The position numbers and the translations under genes were made by a program. From the NCBI GenBank assembly GCA_018398805.1, contig JAGFBZ010000906.1:923501-987500 (forward strand): a stretch of DNA of 64,000 nucleotides. The letters run 5' to 3'. Source of the DNA: Hirundichthys speculiger (lineage: Eukaryota > Chordata > Actinopteri > Beloniformes > Exocoetidae). Below the pieces are notes generated by a model that was not told the DNA's origin, did no database searches, and worked only from the letters and a program-made list of their open reading frames with translations. Shown one piece after another: positions 9,150 through 21,569 of this stretch; position 1 is the stretch's first letter, and every line of letters starts with the position of its first letter.

Positions 9150-12120
9150 ACCCCGCCTCCCCCAGCGTTCATCAACTTGCCTAAATGCGTTTGTCGAGCG
9201 GGGACCAGAAGCAGCCTTAATCTGTCAACATACCCTTTAATTGGAAGGAGAAAACAACACGTGCTCCTGGTTGTGCCATTCCTAAGTGCACATGCCAAAG
9301 AAATGCAGAGTTCACGGAAGAAGTGATCCCGGGAGAGCCGGGGCATAATTAAAAGTATCTTTTAATAGGCTTGTAATGCTGAGCCTGACTCTTGTTGCCT
9401 TAAGTAGAGTGCAAACTCTGCGGCTGGAGACGGACGTGCGAGGGGGGCTCCTGCTGAGGGAGTCTGTAAACGATACGGCGCCGTGGCGTCATCAGACATG
9501 CAGTCTCTGCCTCGGTCGCCGCGCTCAGGACAACGAGCGCTCCTCCGCCCCTGCTGCGGACGCCGCCAGCTCACCGGCTCCCATGTTCTTTTGTTCTCCC
9601 AATGAGAGCTTCTCTTCCACAACATGGGCTCGGCGGGTTTGCGTTCTACCTCCAGCTCGCGAAACCGTTGAGGAGTGAGAACTGGGATTAAGGGGTTGAT
9701 TCTGGGCCTCCTGCACTGTAATCAAATGAGACTGCTCAGGGGAGAGGAGACGGAGGAGGAGGTGGAGTATTATGTTCTGTTGTGCATTCCACTGCAGCAT
9801 TGTTGCTTTTTTTTTTGTTTTGTCAGGCCGGGCTTTGATGCCGTATCCCCTTACCTTTGTAGTCCCGGTAGCCGTGTTTCATAAACACAAAACGGGAAAC
9901 ATCCTCGGCATTAGAAATTTAGATTGCTGCTTCTCTCCTGCCCTTCTGCGTTCTGCACTCTGCCCGCTCGCATTCTCCAGCGCCGCCGCTCAGGTGTTGA
10001 GTTTCCTCCCCGTACCTTTAAGCATCTCCCATTCGGCCCCTGCTATTCCTTGTGTCATGTACAACCTACGGTCACAGTAATGCCAACATGACCCGGAGGC
10101 CTCCGTTTCAGGACAGCCGTACTCACAAAATGCCTGCTAACCTCGATCAAAGTTGGCCGGAGTTCAATTTTAAAGTTTATCTTCATGATTGAGGGTGTAA
10201 TATTAATACGGAGCTTCCTTGTTCCACGGAGAACCCTTTGCTTTTTCTAATCACACGGGGAATTGTCAGTCCTCAGTTGTCTTTGTAGTTGGCTGAAAAT
10301 CTCAGCGGGATTCACTGTAATGTATTTCTAAATCTATCCAAACTCATTAAAACCCAAAGTATTCCGCTCTATTTTCCATTATCTTTTGTCTCACTGCAGT
10401 CTTTGCGATATATAGTATTCTCACGAGGCTACTTTCACATGTGATTTAATATTTAAATGTCAAAGACTAATGTGAATCATTGCAAAATAATTAAATTACC
10501 TCTCTTATAAGGGTGTTTTTTTTTTTTATTACACATATACAGATTCTTCTTTTGCCATCAGAAATCTTCTCTGCGCTGCGCTGAGCCTTGGTTTTTTTTT
10601 TTTTTCTTTTCTTTTCCAACTCCTCTTCTTTGAGAGTATCCATTTTGTCCAACATCTGACACACTGCCCTGGGTGATTGAGCCAGACGTGGAAATCCAAA
10701 GCGGAGATGCTTCCCTTAATGCCTGACACCTGGTGTAGATTTGGAAGGGATTGCACTACAGGTACTGTTTTACCTCTTTGCCAATCCCAGAAAGTCCCTG
10801 AGGTATTTCCTTTGCTGTCCACGGCTGTGTTTGTTTCTGCTCTGCTCTGCCACCCAGCTATCCAGCCCTCCGTTAACCCTCCCCGTGTTGGGATTAGGTG
10901 ACAGAGCGATGAAATATGATGCCACCTATTAACCCTTTGATACGTGCTGTCTTGATTTATTTGGATAAATCTCCGTCCCCTCCCAAAAAAGTGGGATTTT
11001 AGCGGAATTAAAATCTATCACAGGTGTGTTTCAGTGGGATAAAATTCAAGATGAAAGTTCTGTCGACGGCCCGGGAACTTTTTATGTAAAAATAATAATA
11101 ACGATAATAATCATTTGTTCACAGTTAATGTCTTCTTTGAACACAGGATTAGAAAAGTTGAATCTGTCACATAATTAAATGAGTTTAGGTTCACCCAAGC
11201 AATAAATTAACTTTGCCAGAATGATTACTGATATTAAAAAAAAAAAAAAAAAAAAAAAAGCTCCAATGCTAACATCATTACTTCCCTAATCCCACATGTC
11301 CTCCACCTTGTACCCATCTGTTCCTGTTGTTTACACCCTGCGGCCCCCTGCAGCCCCCTCTGTCAGGTGGACAACAACAACTGGACATGTTGCTCAGGAG
11401 TGCTCCCGCTCACCTTACGGCCTCCAGTCACATCTGCAGGGCTGCGCCTGGGGCGAGGACGTCGGAGCCCGGCAGAACTGGGCCGCGCCACCTGAGCACG
11501 CTGACCGCGACGCACCGCGGGCTCACCTGTCCTCAAGAAGTTCAGAATAGACCTGATGGGAATACAGCCCCAAAATGTTTTACCATCAGGTTTGGTTTCA
11601 AAGCTCGAGGTTTTGAGAAAGGAGACACTTTTTGAGGTTTTAATGTAATATTACAATTTAATTCATGTATTGCCGGTACTCAGTGTTGACTAAATGAGCA
11701 GGGATGATACCTCACCGTGATGTTATAAATTCACCCTGATAACAATAATACGGTGTATTTTGCATCAGTGGAGCACATTTGAGCGCTCACTTAAGAGAGC
11801 CCTTCCAGCATACTGTTTATGTTGACACATGCAGCTCTCTTCCTGATGCAAATGCAATCTAAACATTGAGCGGAGGGAAGGCAAGCGTAGCCCATAAAGG
11901 CTTGTGTGCTCCAAACACTTTGAACAGACAACTATCACTAATCACTCCCAGAGCAGTGCGGCGTGTAATTACTCTGCCAAACGTTTGCCTTTCACAGCTT
12001 AGCACCGGGAGCCCTGACCCTGCGCCTCCCTGTCTTTCCTCACCACCGTGCATGTGGAGGGACTGTGCACCCCCCACCTCACCCCCTTTCTCTTTACCAA
12101 GGGGGTAGGCAGGCTCTCTG
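8695..12120. other. Gene desert segment, no gene seen
   Basis: Contains a 24-base C run followed by a CA repeat (9112-9151), a CpG-dense patch (about 9420-9680), a second GC-rich patch (about 11390-11550) and a 24-base A run (11236-11259). Open frames here (for example 9002-9346, 9376-9678 and 11327-11635) lack recognisable domains and overlap each other on both strands. Confidence 0.6.
9112..9151. repeat. Poly(C) followed by (CA)n microsatellite
   Basis: An uninterrupted C run of about 24 bases passes directly into about eight CA units. Both parts are prone to length change and to sequencing error. Confidence 0.9.
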
Positions 12121-12514
12121 TGTTTCAAGGAAGAGTGGAGGAGGAAAGAGAGAGGGAGAGAGAGAGAGAGAAAGGGAGGGAGAGGGCTGAGGTTGGTGCT
12201 TCCGGCTTTGTGGGAGCCCATTTAAACAGGCTTTGAAACCCTAGCCATCCGGAGATCAGAAATAGCCTTATTGACTGCATGGGTCCAGAAAGTGAGCGAG
12301 CACACAGCGTTCTTAGAGTTCAGCCTTCCTGGCCGTTCTGAACAGCAGGGGGAGAGGGATGGGCGGGCGGCTGGGCGGAGGGGGGGGGGGGTCGCCTGCT
12401 AGGTCCATCTACAAAGTCTCAGGACATTAATTTTACATCAGGAGGAAAAAAAAATATTTTAACTGACACATAATTTCTTTGTGTTTTCTGCTGAGTGCCA
12501 GACAGCCGTGCCTC

Positions 12515-12750
12515 TCCCCGAGTCCCACTTATTGATATTAGTGATGCGGCTGTCACTCGGCGGCGCGCTCTGCCTCCTCTCTGGGTGAATGCTGATAAGA
12601 TGACACAATGCAAATATGGGGTGTGAGGGAGCCGCCTTGGCAAGCAGGTAGTGAGCGCTGGGACCGGGGACCCCCATAATGATTATTAGCTGGATTTCAC
12701 AGCCGGCGTCTGATCTCCTTCGATGACAGGGGCCTTTATAAGGGGACGGG
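12515..12750. promoter_or_regulatory. Candidate conserved non-coding element
   Basis: Repeat-free block with ATAATGATTATTAGC (12677-12691), TTATTGATATTAGTGATG at its left, an ATGCAAAT octamer near 12607, and GATAAGATGAC. There is no coding signal. The motif mix resembles Irx-desert enhancers; conservation was not tested. Confidence 0.25.
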
Positions 12751-14609
12751 CGAGTCACCACCCCTCCTCATTACCCCACGCATGTGCATAAATGTATGCA
12801 CCCTAAGGCACATACACAATGGAGAGACTGATACTGTACGCCACCTGAGTACAGTTTCCGTCCAAAAATTGCACTTTTTTTGTAAATTCATAAACTTGTG
12901 ATCTGTTTTTTTGTCCACATCATTCTCTGAATAAAGGAAACTGGGGCATCCTTATATTCTTCTTTGGCCTACAGGCACAATGGAAACAGAAATTTCAAGC
13001 AGGAATGAGAGTTTCACAATGTTATAGACGCTTAATGTGTCTTTATCTTAATTTCACGACTAGTAATCTCAACCATATTGTCGTCTAAGTCGCCGCTGCT
13101 GAATGAGTTCATTTACAGCCGACTTGCAGTCACTTAAAGAGCCCTCTTGGTTGCTGCGCGATCTTATAAAAGCTTTTCAGAGAGCCCCGTTTTATCACTG
13201 ATGTAGTAATTTCACTTCATCAGTCAGTTGACTAAAAATACATCAGGGATTAGCTTCATGGCCAGACTATCTCGCACTGCTTTGATAACATAATGGGGTC
13301 TGGTTGCTCTTGGTTACAATCATCCGATATGTAGGTTCATAACATTCAAAAACTGCACTTACAATACTACGGGCTTCTTGAAAAAGAATAATAGAGTGTG
13401 ATCTTTTTAAACTCTCTGAAAATGACGTGTCTCCCCCTTTTAATTCCTTTGTAGGAGCATTTTGCTGAGATGAAAACAGCACCCACCCCCCCCTGCTCTT
13501 TCCCCTCTCCAGTTTCTATTCTACACAAATTAGCTATGGTCCTGGAGGGCAAAATGACAAGAGGTTACTGGAAGACTATGTGTTTAATTAATTGAAAAAT
13601 GCTTAAATTGCTTTTACAGTTGTTATGTGGAGTGAAAAAAAGAAAAAGGAATCTGTGTTGCCAGTACTCTCCCATAATTAGCACCCACGGGAATTAAATA
13701 TTTAGCATTAGCTGTGTTGCGGCACTTAGGACACAAATTTCTATTTTAACTATGAAAGCAAGCCTGTCTTAAGTGCATGAGTCTGTGTGGACAGCTGTGC
13801 AAAGGGGAGCAGCACAGGATATTTCAGAGAGACACCCCTGTGGTATTCCGGGTCCTTCTACATCACATGTGTAAGAGATATGGCAGTTGTATTCCCAGGG
13901 GTTAGGCATTACTCAGAGTATTTAGTTTTCTAATTAGGCTGAGGGCCTTCGTCCATGCCTACCACCGCCACGGGAGCCAATGAGAATTTCCTCTCATATG
14001 TGTCAAACTCTCAGTCTGAGACAGAAGAAAAAAAAAAGAAAAGAAAAGAAATGTAAAGGGGGAAGAGAATGAGAAAGAAAACGTGTGAAAAAGATGCACA
14101 CATGGTTGAGGGAGATGTAAAAGGCCTGGAGAAAAACCTTTGTTTATCCCAACTTTAATTACACGTTGCCTTTTAATGACTCTGCTGGTGCGTTTGAGGC
14201 TGCACAGAGAGAAGCCGTGGAACCTTAATGATCTGTAGAAGTGGATGTCAGCCAAGCGGTCGGGAGACCTGAAGCCCATTTTTTTTTTTTAAACAGTCCC
14301 TTTTGGTTTGGACCGGGAGGCGACAGCACAAATGGAGCTCATGCTATAAGCCACGCTGGACTAGACTCGCGGACTGATTCGGTGTCTGGTCAGCTTGGTT
14401 TCACGCTGGGGGCCCGGGCCATTTGGAGGCATCAGCAGCTGACCACAGCAACTGTTAGACATGTCAGTGTGCATCGGGTTTCTCACTAATGAGAAGTATT
14501 AAGGGCTATTCCAACTTTATAAGGCTTTGATCTTAATTCGCAGTGGGAATTAAACTTTAGAGTTGTGGACGGTGCTTTAAGGTGGAAACTGGGATTGGAC
14601 CCCTATTTT

Positions 14610-14632
14610 ATATGTGCTAAAAAAGCACATAT
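14610..14632. repeat. Short perfect inverted repeat (hairpin)
   Basis: ATATGTGC and GCACATAT are separated by seven A/T-rich bases (TAAAAAA). Too short for a miRNA precursor. There is no T run after it that would suggest a Pol III gene. Confidence 0.7.
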
Positions 14633-16528
14633 GGCGACATACAAATGATTAAACGCTCCAACTCTGAACAGTGAACCTTTTGGAGTGTAAAAGGTTTAAC
14701 TGATATGGATATTTTGGATTAGGCACTCAGAGGAAGTGCACAGGAAACATTCACTTGACTGAAAGTACAAAGACCAAGCACAAAACGGCTCCTGCTGAAA
14801 GAAAAATATCCTTTTATGAGGCCCCACAGAGGAGAGTCATCATTTAAAATTCAGATCTTGCTCTGGTAAATCCGCAGTAACACATTATAGAGAAAAGCAG
14901 ACATTTACACTGGATTGAATCACCGAATCGTGTTTAATTAACACAACAGAATGAGCGACTCTTTGAGAAGCCGCGTTATTTGTTTTGACACGCAGTCTCT
15001 AAAAAAAAATTCAACCACCCCGGCTTCAAGACTGAACGCTAAAACCTCTTGTTCTGTAAAACAAATTCTGCGGATTATTCAAAGCTTTGAGAATTAGGAT
15101 GGAAAAATCCATGCGTAAAATTACCGTCCATTTAGCTTCAGGCAATATTTTCCTCTAGAGGCAAATATGTTAATTGGTCTTCCTAAAGTAGCTCAATCCT
15201 CAGGTTATTTAATTTCCCCAAAAGCCTTAGCTGTGCTGAATTTAGGAAAAAAAAAATGTTTGTAAAACTGTTCACAAGAGCAAAATGGCCATCAAGGGAA
15301 ACATAGCATTAATGGGGCGAAATCAAAAAGAGATTGTTAGTTGAGATTATCAAGAACATCTGTTTGTATTGAAAGATTCAGGAATGGAGTTAAAAAAATA
15401 TTTTAATGTCTCAGCTAGTCACCAAATGCTGCCAGAAATGTGAACGAGCTAGATCTGCCAAAGAGTCATCATCCTCATGACTGTCATGTCATCTAATTGC
15501 TCCTGACTGCTATTCCAGGAGACTGAGTACAGCTCCGTCGCAGGTCCTTATTGCTCCAGCAGCCTGGTCAAAGAGATATCCTGGCGGCGTCCCAGGGTGG
15601 ATGCATCACCCACGCACGCTCAACCTCGCCAGCTCCCACAAGTCTTTGTGGCGAACCACTGACCGTGCTGTCCCCCATTTTCATCCTGCCCGGCAAATAA
15701 TGTGTCAGAAAAAGATTATTGATAGCCCATAAAAGAAGATCCACAATGCTGTTGCCTCTCCGCTCCAACTTTAAGGAACAATACAAGTGCTAAACCATCA
15801 GTTTCAATGCAGCACCGCCCCTGAAAGAGCACGGCTTTTTTAAAAAAAAGTTTTTCCGTCGCTGTTGCTCACTTGGGGTAAGATGAGCTACAACTGGAAC
15901 ATGAACAGACAACAATAACCTCTATCTATTTAAAATGATGCTTCGCTTTCCTCTTACATGTGAAAGCCTTGTCGTGAGGCCGCCGCCGTGGCCCGATTGT
16001 TCTCCGAGTGAGATTCTCCAAAAAGGAACATTTGAATTTCCCTTTGCTCTGCAGTCATTTGCATTTTGTCCAGCCTGTCGCGCGCTGGTAAAGCTGCCGT
16101 TTGTCTGGCCTAAATGTGGGCGATTGTCAGACACATGAGAGAAGCTGCTATATTTACAGAATTAACGAAGCACCTCGTCCGCCACACAACAGCTGCCTGT
16201 TACACTTAGCTGCTTGAGACAGCAGGGGCTGATCCCGTTGACAGAGCGGTGTGATTGTTTGTGTTTTTGCTCTAGTCGTGCTAGAATCAGCACTGACACT
16301 CCCATGCAAAAAGCTCCTGATGAGGCAGGCCGAGGGCATCGGGGTTGAGGAGCCGGCTCTCGTTCATGTTTCGCTCCTATCGGGTCATCTCAAAAACAAG
16401 CCCATGATGTCACTTTAATTCAGAGATTTGAACCAATACTGTATACACGGCAACGTGCAGATATTCGGACACAGTGAGACAAATGTTCTATCTATCTATA
16501 TCTACATAAAGTTATCAATATGTATATA

Positions 16529-16896
16529 CAGTCATGGAAAAAATTATTAGACCACCCTTGTTTTCTTCAGTTTCTTGTTCATTTTAATGCCTGGTACAAC
16601 TAAAGGTACATTTGTTTGGACAAACATAACGATAACCACAAAGATTGCTCATAAGAGTTTTATTTAAGAGCTGATATCTCACCATTTTCCATGGTTTTCT
16701 TGATTATAACCTAAATCACTTAAGTTTTTACATCAATAGCTATGGCGTTGTACTGCCAAAAACACTGCTTTTATGCATTCAGTGTTTTCTTTTCTGTCTG
16801 TTTTAGTCACATGATGACATTTAGTGGTACCAGGTATTAAAATGAACAAGAAAGTGAAGAAAAAATGGTGGTCTAATAATTTTTTTTCAATGACTG
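16529..16896 (+). mobile_element. Tc1/mariner-type MITE, copy 1 ('CAGTCATGGAAAA' family)
   Basis: 368-bp element with terminal inverted repeats starting CAGTCATGGAAAAAATTATT and ending ...CAATGACTG, flanked by TA on both sides (16527-16528 and 16897-16898), as expected for a TA target duplication. Inner inverted repeats follow: TTCTTGTTCATTTTAATGCC on the left and its near complement on the right. No transposase. A reverse-oriented copy is at 18933-19270. Confidence 0.85.
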
Positions 16897-16935
16897 TATG
16901 TGTCTGATTTTAATCGGTATTTGTATACCATGCTT

Positions 16936-17326
16936 TAGAGCTGAGCGATTTTATCGATTCTGCGATATATATCGAGTATTGGGTAACGATATTCTAAGCT
17001 TTTTTCAAAACTCCCGTGTCCCACCTTTAAAAACTTGCAAGCAACAATTTGCACTGTTTAAATAAATGAAACTATTTTTCTCAACAAATCTTTTATTCAT
17101 TCTGTCCAGCATTTGCAAGCTGCCTGTCAGCCATATAATGTGTAATTGATTCTTTCAGTTCAATTAATTCAAACAAAGTCATTGGAACACTCACAAGATG
17201 TCACCAAAATCACTTTGAAAAATTATGTAAATGTATTGTAAGATGAATATCGATATATATCGGTATCGTGAGCCGAATATCGTGTATCGTGTCATATCAT
17301 TAGATTAGTGTATCGCTACAGCCCTA
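16936..17326. mobile_element. hAT-like non-autonomous element
   Basis: The left end TAGAGCTGAGCGAT pairs with the right end, which reads TAGGGCTGTAGCGAT on the complement. Subterminal ATCGATATATATCG-type words are inverted at the two ends. These features are typical of degenerate fish hAT-type MITEs. The flanking 8-bp duplication is not clean, so the family call is tentative. Confidence 0.6.
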
Positions 17327-17382
17327 TTATGCATGTTCACGATGTAAAATCTGTGACGACATCCGGTGCCATAAAATCACTA

Positions 17383-18079
17383 CAGTGAGCCCTTATTTTT
17401 CATGGTTAATTGGGACCGCCCCCCCCCCCCCCCCCCCCCCCCCCCCAGCGAAAATCAAAATCCGCAAACTGGAGCCTCAATAATGTGTTTAAAATATGTT
17501 TAAAAACCCCAAAAAAGTAGCGAGGCACTGCAGCGAAACAAGACAAAGGCTCAACTGTGGTCTTTCTGTTACCTTCACAGCCTCTGGTCTCTGAACCGTA
17601 GTAAAGAAACTGCTGGTATTGTGTTGTTTTTGGCTCGTAATTAGCGGCTAACATGCTAACAACAACAAAACAAAAAGTCTGGTTTTCTCTGCATGGAACG
17701 AGCACTTTATTCTGGCACTGCAGGAACTTGTAACATCACACAGGTTGTATTGTTGGGCTCCTGTCGGTTAACAGAGAAATGCAAATCTATACACGCTGGG
17801 CTGCTGTTGATGCTCACTACACTTTTCATCTAACCCTGTTTTCTTCTGCCATCCCACAACACACACTACATTACCCATAAGGCCACATCATTACCCATAA
17901 GGCTACCTTCTTAAGGGGGCCAGGCTGGCTCACAGCATTTTTTCACTGTGAGAGAACGCGCACAACATCCTGTGATGTTTCTGCGATTTTTAATTTAAAA
18001 AAAAAAAAAAAATTTATTGAAAAATCCGGGAATAACTAAAACCGCGGAACTTAAATCGCAAATTGGCAACGGATCACTG
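17383..18079 (+). mobile_element. 'CAGTGATCC' non-autonomous DNA transposon, copy 1
   Basis: 697-bp copy bounded by CAGTGAGCCCTTATTTTTC and ...GGATCACTG with TA on both sides. The internal sequence matches the copies at 36945-37598 and, inverted, 54423-55088; GCGAGGCACTGCAGCGAAAC is one shared word. It carries a 28-base C run (17419-17446) and the tandem CATTACCCATAAGG repeat (about 17871-17904). The terminal sequence and TA target resemble Tigger/pogo-type elements. No transposase. Confidence 0.8.
17419..17446. repeat. 28-base poly(C) run inside a transposon copy
   Basis: At this position the sister copy (about 36981-36991) has the mixed sequence GGCGCCCCCCGCG. The C run therefore appears to be an expansion within this copy after insertion, or an assembly artefact. 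Confidence 0.9.
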
Positions 18080-18081
18080 TA

Positions 18082-18930
18082 GTAGAGTCGCTGATTGATT
18101 TGTGGAGTACTGTCAAACTAATGCCACAGCCAGCCTCAAGTTTGACACGTGGAAGCTGAAAAACAAAATCTCCGGCTGTGCTTAATCAACTAGATGTGGT
18201 GGACCGGCCTCGCACAATGCCTCAGACGCATTAGCTGTGAAAGTAGCAGGCTGGGAATTAAAACAACCTGTGCCTAAAAAACACAGGGATAAGGTTATAA
18301 GAGGACATGTTATAAGATGACATGGTTTACTGTAAAAGACCTTCGGGAAGATTAAGCGGTCTCTGATGTGGCGGTGCGTTGTTCAGCTGCAGAGAGAGAC
18401 ACCTGCTGCAAATATGACCTTCATGAGTCAACAGGAGAAAACATTTCCTGAACCACTAGAAGGGCCTACGGAGCCGAAATACAACTAAAGTCAGCAGGAG
18501 GCGAAGCCACGAAGAAGAAAAATAAATAAATGAGTGAATGAAACACAAGATTATATGAAAAGAGTGCCCCTTTTGATGGGCGTGGGGAGATGAAGTGGTC
18601 ATACCCGGTGCCACAGGGAACGTTTAGCTAAATAAATCCCAATAAATCTGATTAAATTGGGGAAGCAAGCATCACACTATCTGAGAAAATGGTAAAGACA
18701 TAAAAAGAGGCACTTCCATAACTGAATAACGATCCTCTGCAAACCAAGGCCTACACAGTCCTGTGACCAAAGTATTACTTAAAAAAAAGGTGCTATAACC
18801 TGGAAATACCATTACACACAAGGCAGCTCAGGGGTCTGACCGAACAAGAAGCTTTCTTGCAGAAAGAATGGAGGAAAATTCCAGAACCGGAAGATTCGTG
18901 GCTCATTCAAAAAGTGTTTGGACGCTGATA
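18082..18930. other. Unique spacer between transposon copies, no gene seen
   Basis: About 850 bp of ordinary non-coding sequence between the 'CAGTGATCC' element and the inverted MITE copy. No ORF with a recognisable product, no tandem repeat beyond a short (AATA)n, no RNA gene. Confidence 0.6.
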
Positions 18931-18932
18931 TA

Positions 18933-19270
18933 CAGTCATGGAAAAAATTATTAGACCACTATTTTTTCTTCACTTTCTTGTCATCATGTGACTAAAACAG
19001 ACAGAAAAGAAAACACTGAATGCATAAAAGCAGTGTTTTTGGCAGTACAACGTCATAGCTATTGATGTAAAAACTTAAGTGATTTAGGTTACAATCAAGA
19101 AAACCATGGAAAATGGTAAGATATCAGCTCTTAAATAAAACTCTTATGAGCAATCTTTGTGGTTATCGTTATGTTTGTCCAAACAAATGTACCTTTAGTT
19201 GTACCAGGCATTAAAATGAACAAGAAACTGAAGAAAACAACGGGTGGTCTAATACTTTTTTCCATGACTG
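18933..19270 (-). mobile_element. Tc1/mariner-type MITE, copy 2 (inverted relative to copy 1)
   Basis: 338-bp element flanked by TA (18931-18932 and 19271-19272), with the same termini as the copy at 16529-16896. Its body is the reverse complement of copy 1: for example AAAACACTGAATGCATAAAAGCAG here versus CTGCTTTTATGCATTC-type sequence there. It lacks a stretch of about 30 bp near one end that copy 1 has, consistent with an internal deletion. Confidence 0.85.
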
Positions 19271-20311
19271 TACACAGATGTGCTTCAATCTCAAAGGCCT
19301 CTAAGCTATAGAGAGACCTTTTGAAAGAATATTTCTTTCAAATTACAGAAAAAAAGTTTCAGTTCTTCACCCCGCTCTTCATGAAAACATGAGGATGTTT
19401 GCATATTTACATATATTATGGCTCAAACCCTCTGTTATATTGTATGTATTTATCCTCAGACAAATCTATATGTCAATAACCTATACAAAGCTGGACACAA
19501 TCAGGGTATCATAATGTACAATGGGAATAATTCTCCTTTGATTTTGAGTTTCCTTATTGGAACACCTGTCACTTTTTGGCAAGGGCACGCCACAGCGCCA
19601 GGTCCTCTTTGGTAACACGGGGGGAGGGTGTTTGTGCGCGAGCGTATAAGAGAGTGGAAGATGAAACGGCAGCTGAGGAGGCAGTGATCACACAGACAGA
19701 CGAGGTGAGTGACAGACAATACCTGCTGTAAAATTCCCTCACATCTCCCCTGATCTGTATTCATGGATCTGAGCTGCTACGCAGTGCAAACTGCAGCCCA
19801 CACCAGTGGGCTCTTTTGGTGAACCGCCCCGCTCAGTTTCACTCTTGAATTTCACCACATAGGCCGATTTTCTCCCCGTTCCCAAAATATTTGCTGTCTT
19901 TTGTTCTTTGTCTAAATTATGCATCCAATCACAAGGTGAAAGCTGAAAAGGACAAATTATGGACTATTCCCGTCTCTGAAAATCACACCTTACATCTTTT
20001 CCTTTTATAATGCTGCTGTACATAAATATATATATTTTTTTTCTTCTTCTTTGGATGAACGGCTGCTCTCTTGCTCAGCTTATTGCATGTTTGTTTTTCT
20101 TTTTCCATTTGCATGCTGCACCACTTTGTAGTGACTTGTTTGTACTCAGTGAAAGTCCTTCTCTGGGGTTTTCTCAAGACCATTATCAGCACTATCAGAC
20201 CCCATGTTTTTTTTTTCCCTGTTTGTTTTTTTTTTCTTTAACATTTACACCCCCTCAGTGACTGACTCCAAGCCTAAAACTTCCTGAAACCTAAGCCATG
20301 TTTCAAAGCAA

Positions 20312-20338
20312 AGCACACACACACACACACACACACAC
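20312..20338. repeat. (CA)n microsatellite
   Basis: Uninterrupted CA dinucleotide tract of about 13 units between ordinary sequence. Confidence 0.9.
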
Positions 20339-21569
20339 TCCAACAGCACAACACAGAGGCTGCTCAAACCGGATCAGGTTTGTTGTGTCAGATCGAGGTT
20401 TTAAGTTTGACTTGAGTAATATGTCGTAATTTCTTCGGGAATTGTTTTGACAAAACAAGTTAGTGTAAAGTCGGAAATGTCGTCTCAAACAAAGAGGGGT
20501 GTTTGTAGCGTGTATGTTTTTTTTTCCTCTCCACACTCATGTGAAGCATGTGTCAGTCATCAGCGAAGTGTTACAGTGGAAGTGACATCAGAACCCTGGA
20601 GGGCCTGCACTGCTAGAGAGGCTTTTTGATATGATTTCTGAGAACAGAGAGTTTAGCAGAAAGAAAGGAGTTCCTTGCATGTCAGTTGCTGGGGGAAAAA
20701 AAAAAAAAAGAAAAAAAAAAAAAGGGTTTTTCAGTGCAGATGAACTGGAAGCTGCAGCTGCTCTTTTCACACTTAACTGAACCTTTATCACTTGCAGCTG
20801 TCAGCGGAGGTAAACGCCGTGATTGTGTTTTTAAAAGCACATGTTTAGTGTGACAAGGGTAATCATTGTGATGTTGTTGCACATAGGTGGAGATATTTTT
20901 GCCACTTGTGATTATAACTACAATCACTCTGTGATAGTCAAGCTGATTAGTGCTTTTTTTCCTTTTTTGACCTGCATGCTGAAACCAATTTACTTTGTAT
21001 TTTCCCACCTTGAAAGGTAGCGCCAGTGAGGGCACGATGACCGAGGAGGTAACCGGCACTTGTTGTGATCTCTTCTCTCCGAGCAGAAGTAGAGAGTGGG
21101 AGTGAGGCTGCTGAACTGATCTTTATCCTGGCTTGTCTCAGGCTGGAGGTGATGATGCCCACAGAAGCCAGAGATTGATGGGGGGCCTACACAAACAGCG
21201 AGAATGAGCTCTGGCCTTTGAAGTCGTCCACATTGAGGGAAATTGATATATCAGTTTAAGCCTGGGACCCTATTAATGGAGCCCCCGTCAGGTTAATGTG
21301 ATAGCCTCTATGTTACCCCGAGACCCATTCAGGTCAGCCCTAATTCCTGCCCCCGCTCTTTGCAATCTCATTTTAGCTTCTCATCAGTAATGTTCTCCAC
21401 CATCAGAGGAGCTCTGCTCGGGAGTGTATCACACAGTCAGAGACTGTGCCATCTCACTCCTGGAGTGATTTAAACCTCGAGCCGGGACGTTAATCACCAG
21501 CCAGAAATTCCCGTGGTTATTTCCACAGGCTGGACAGTCTTTAAAGTGGCCTCCGCAGAGATGCGCACG

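Larger units (their letters stand above)
12121..16526. other. Gene desert segment, no gene seen
   Basis: Holds a GA-rich tract (12139-12188), a G run (about 12380-12391), a candidate regulatory block (12515-12750) and a short hairpin (14610-14632). The rest is unremarkable AT-leaning sequence with POU octamer words such as ATGCAAAT near 12607. No gene or transposon was recognised up to the element at 16529. Confidence 0.6.

Noticed and set aside
14610..14632. Hairpin as a miRNA precursor
   Set aside because: The stem is only 8 bp; a miRNA precursor needs a stem of roughly 25 bp or more.
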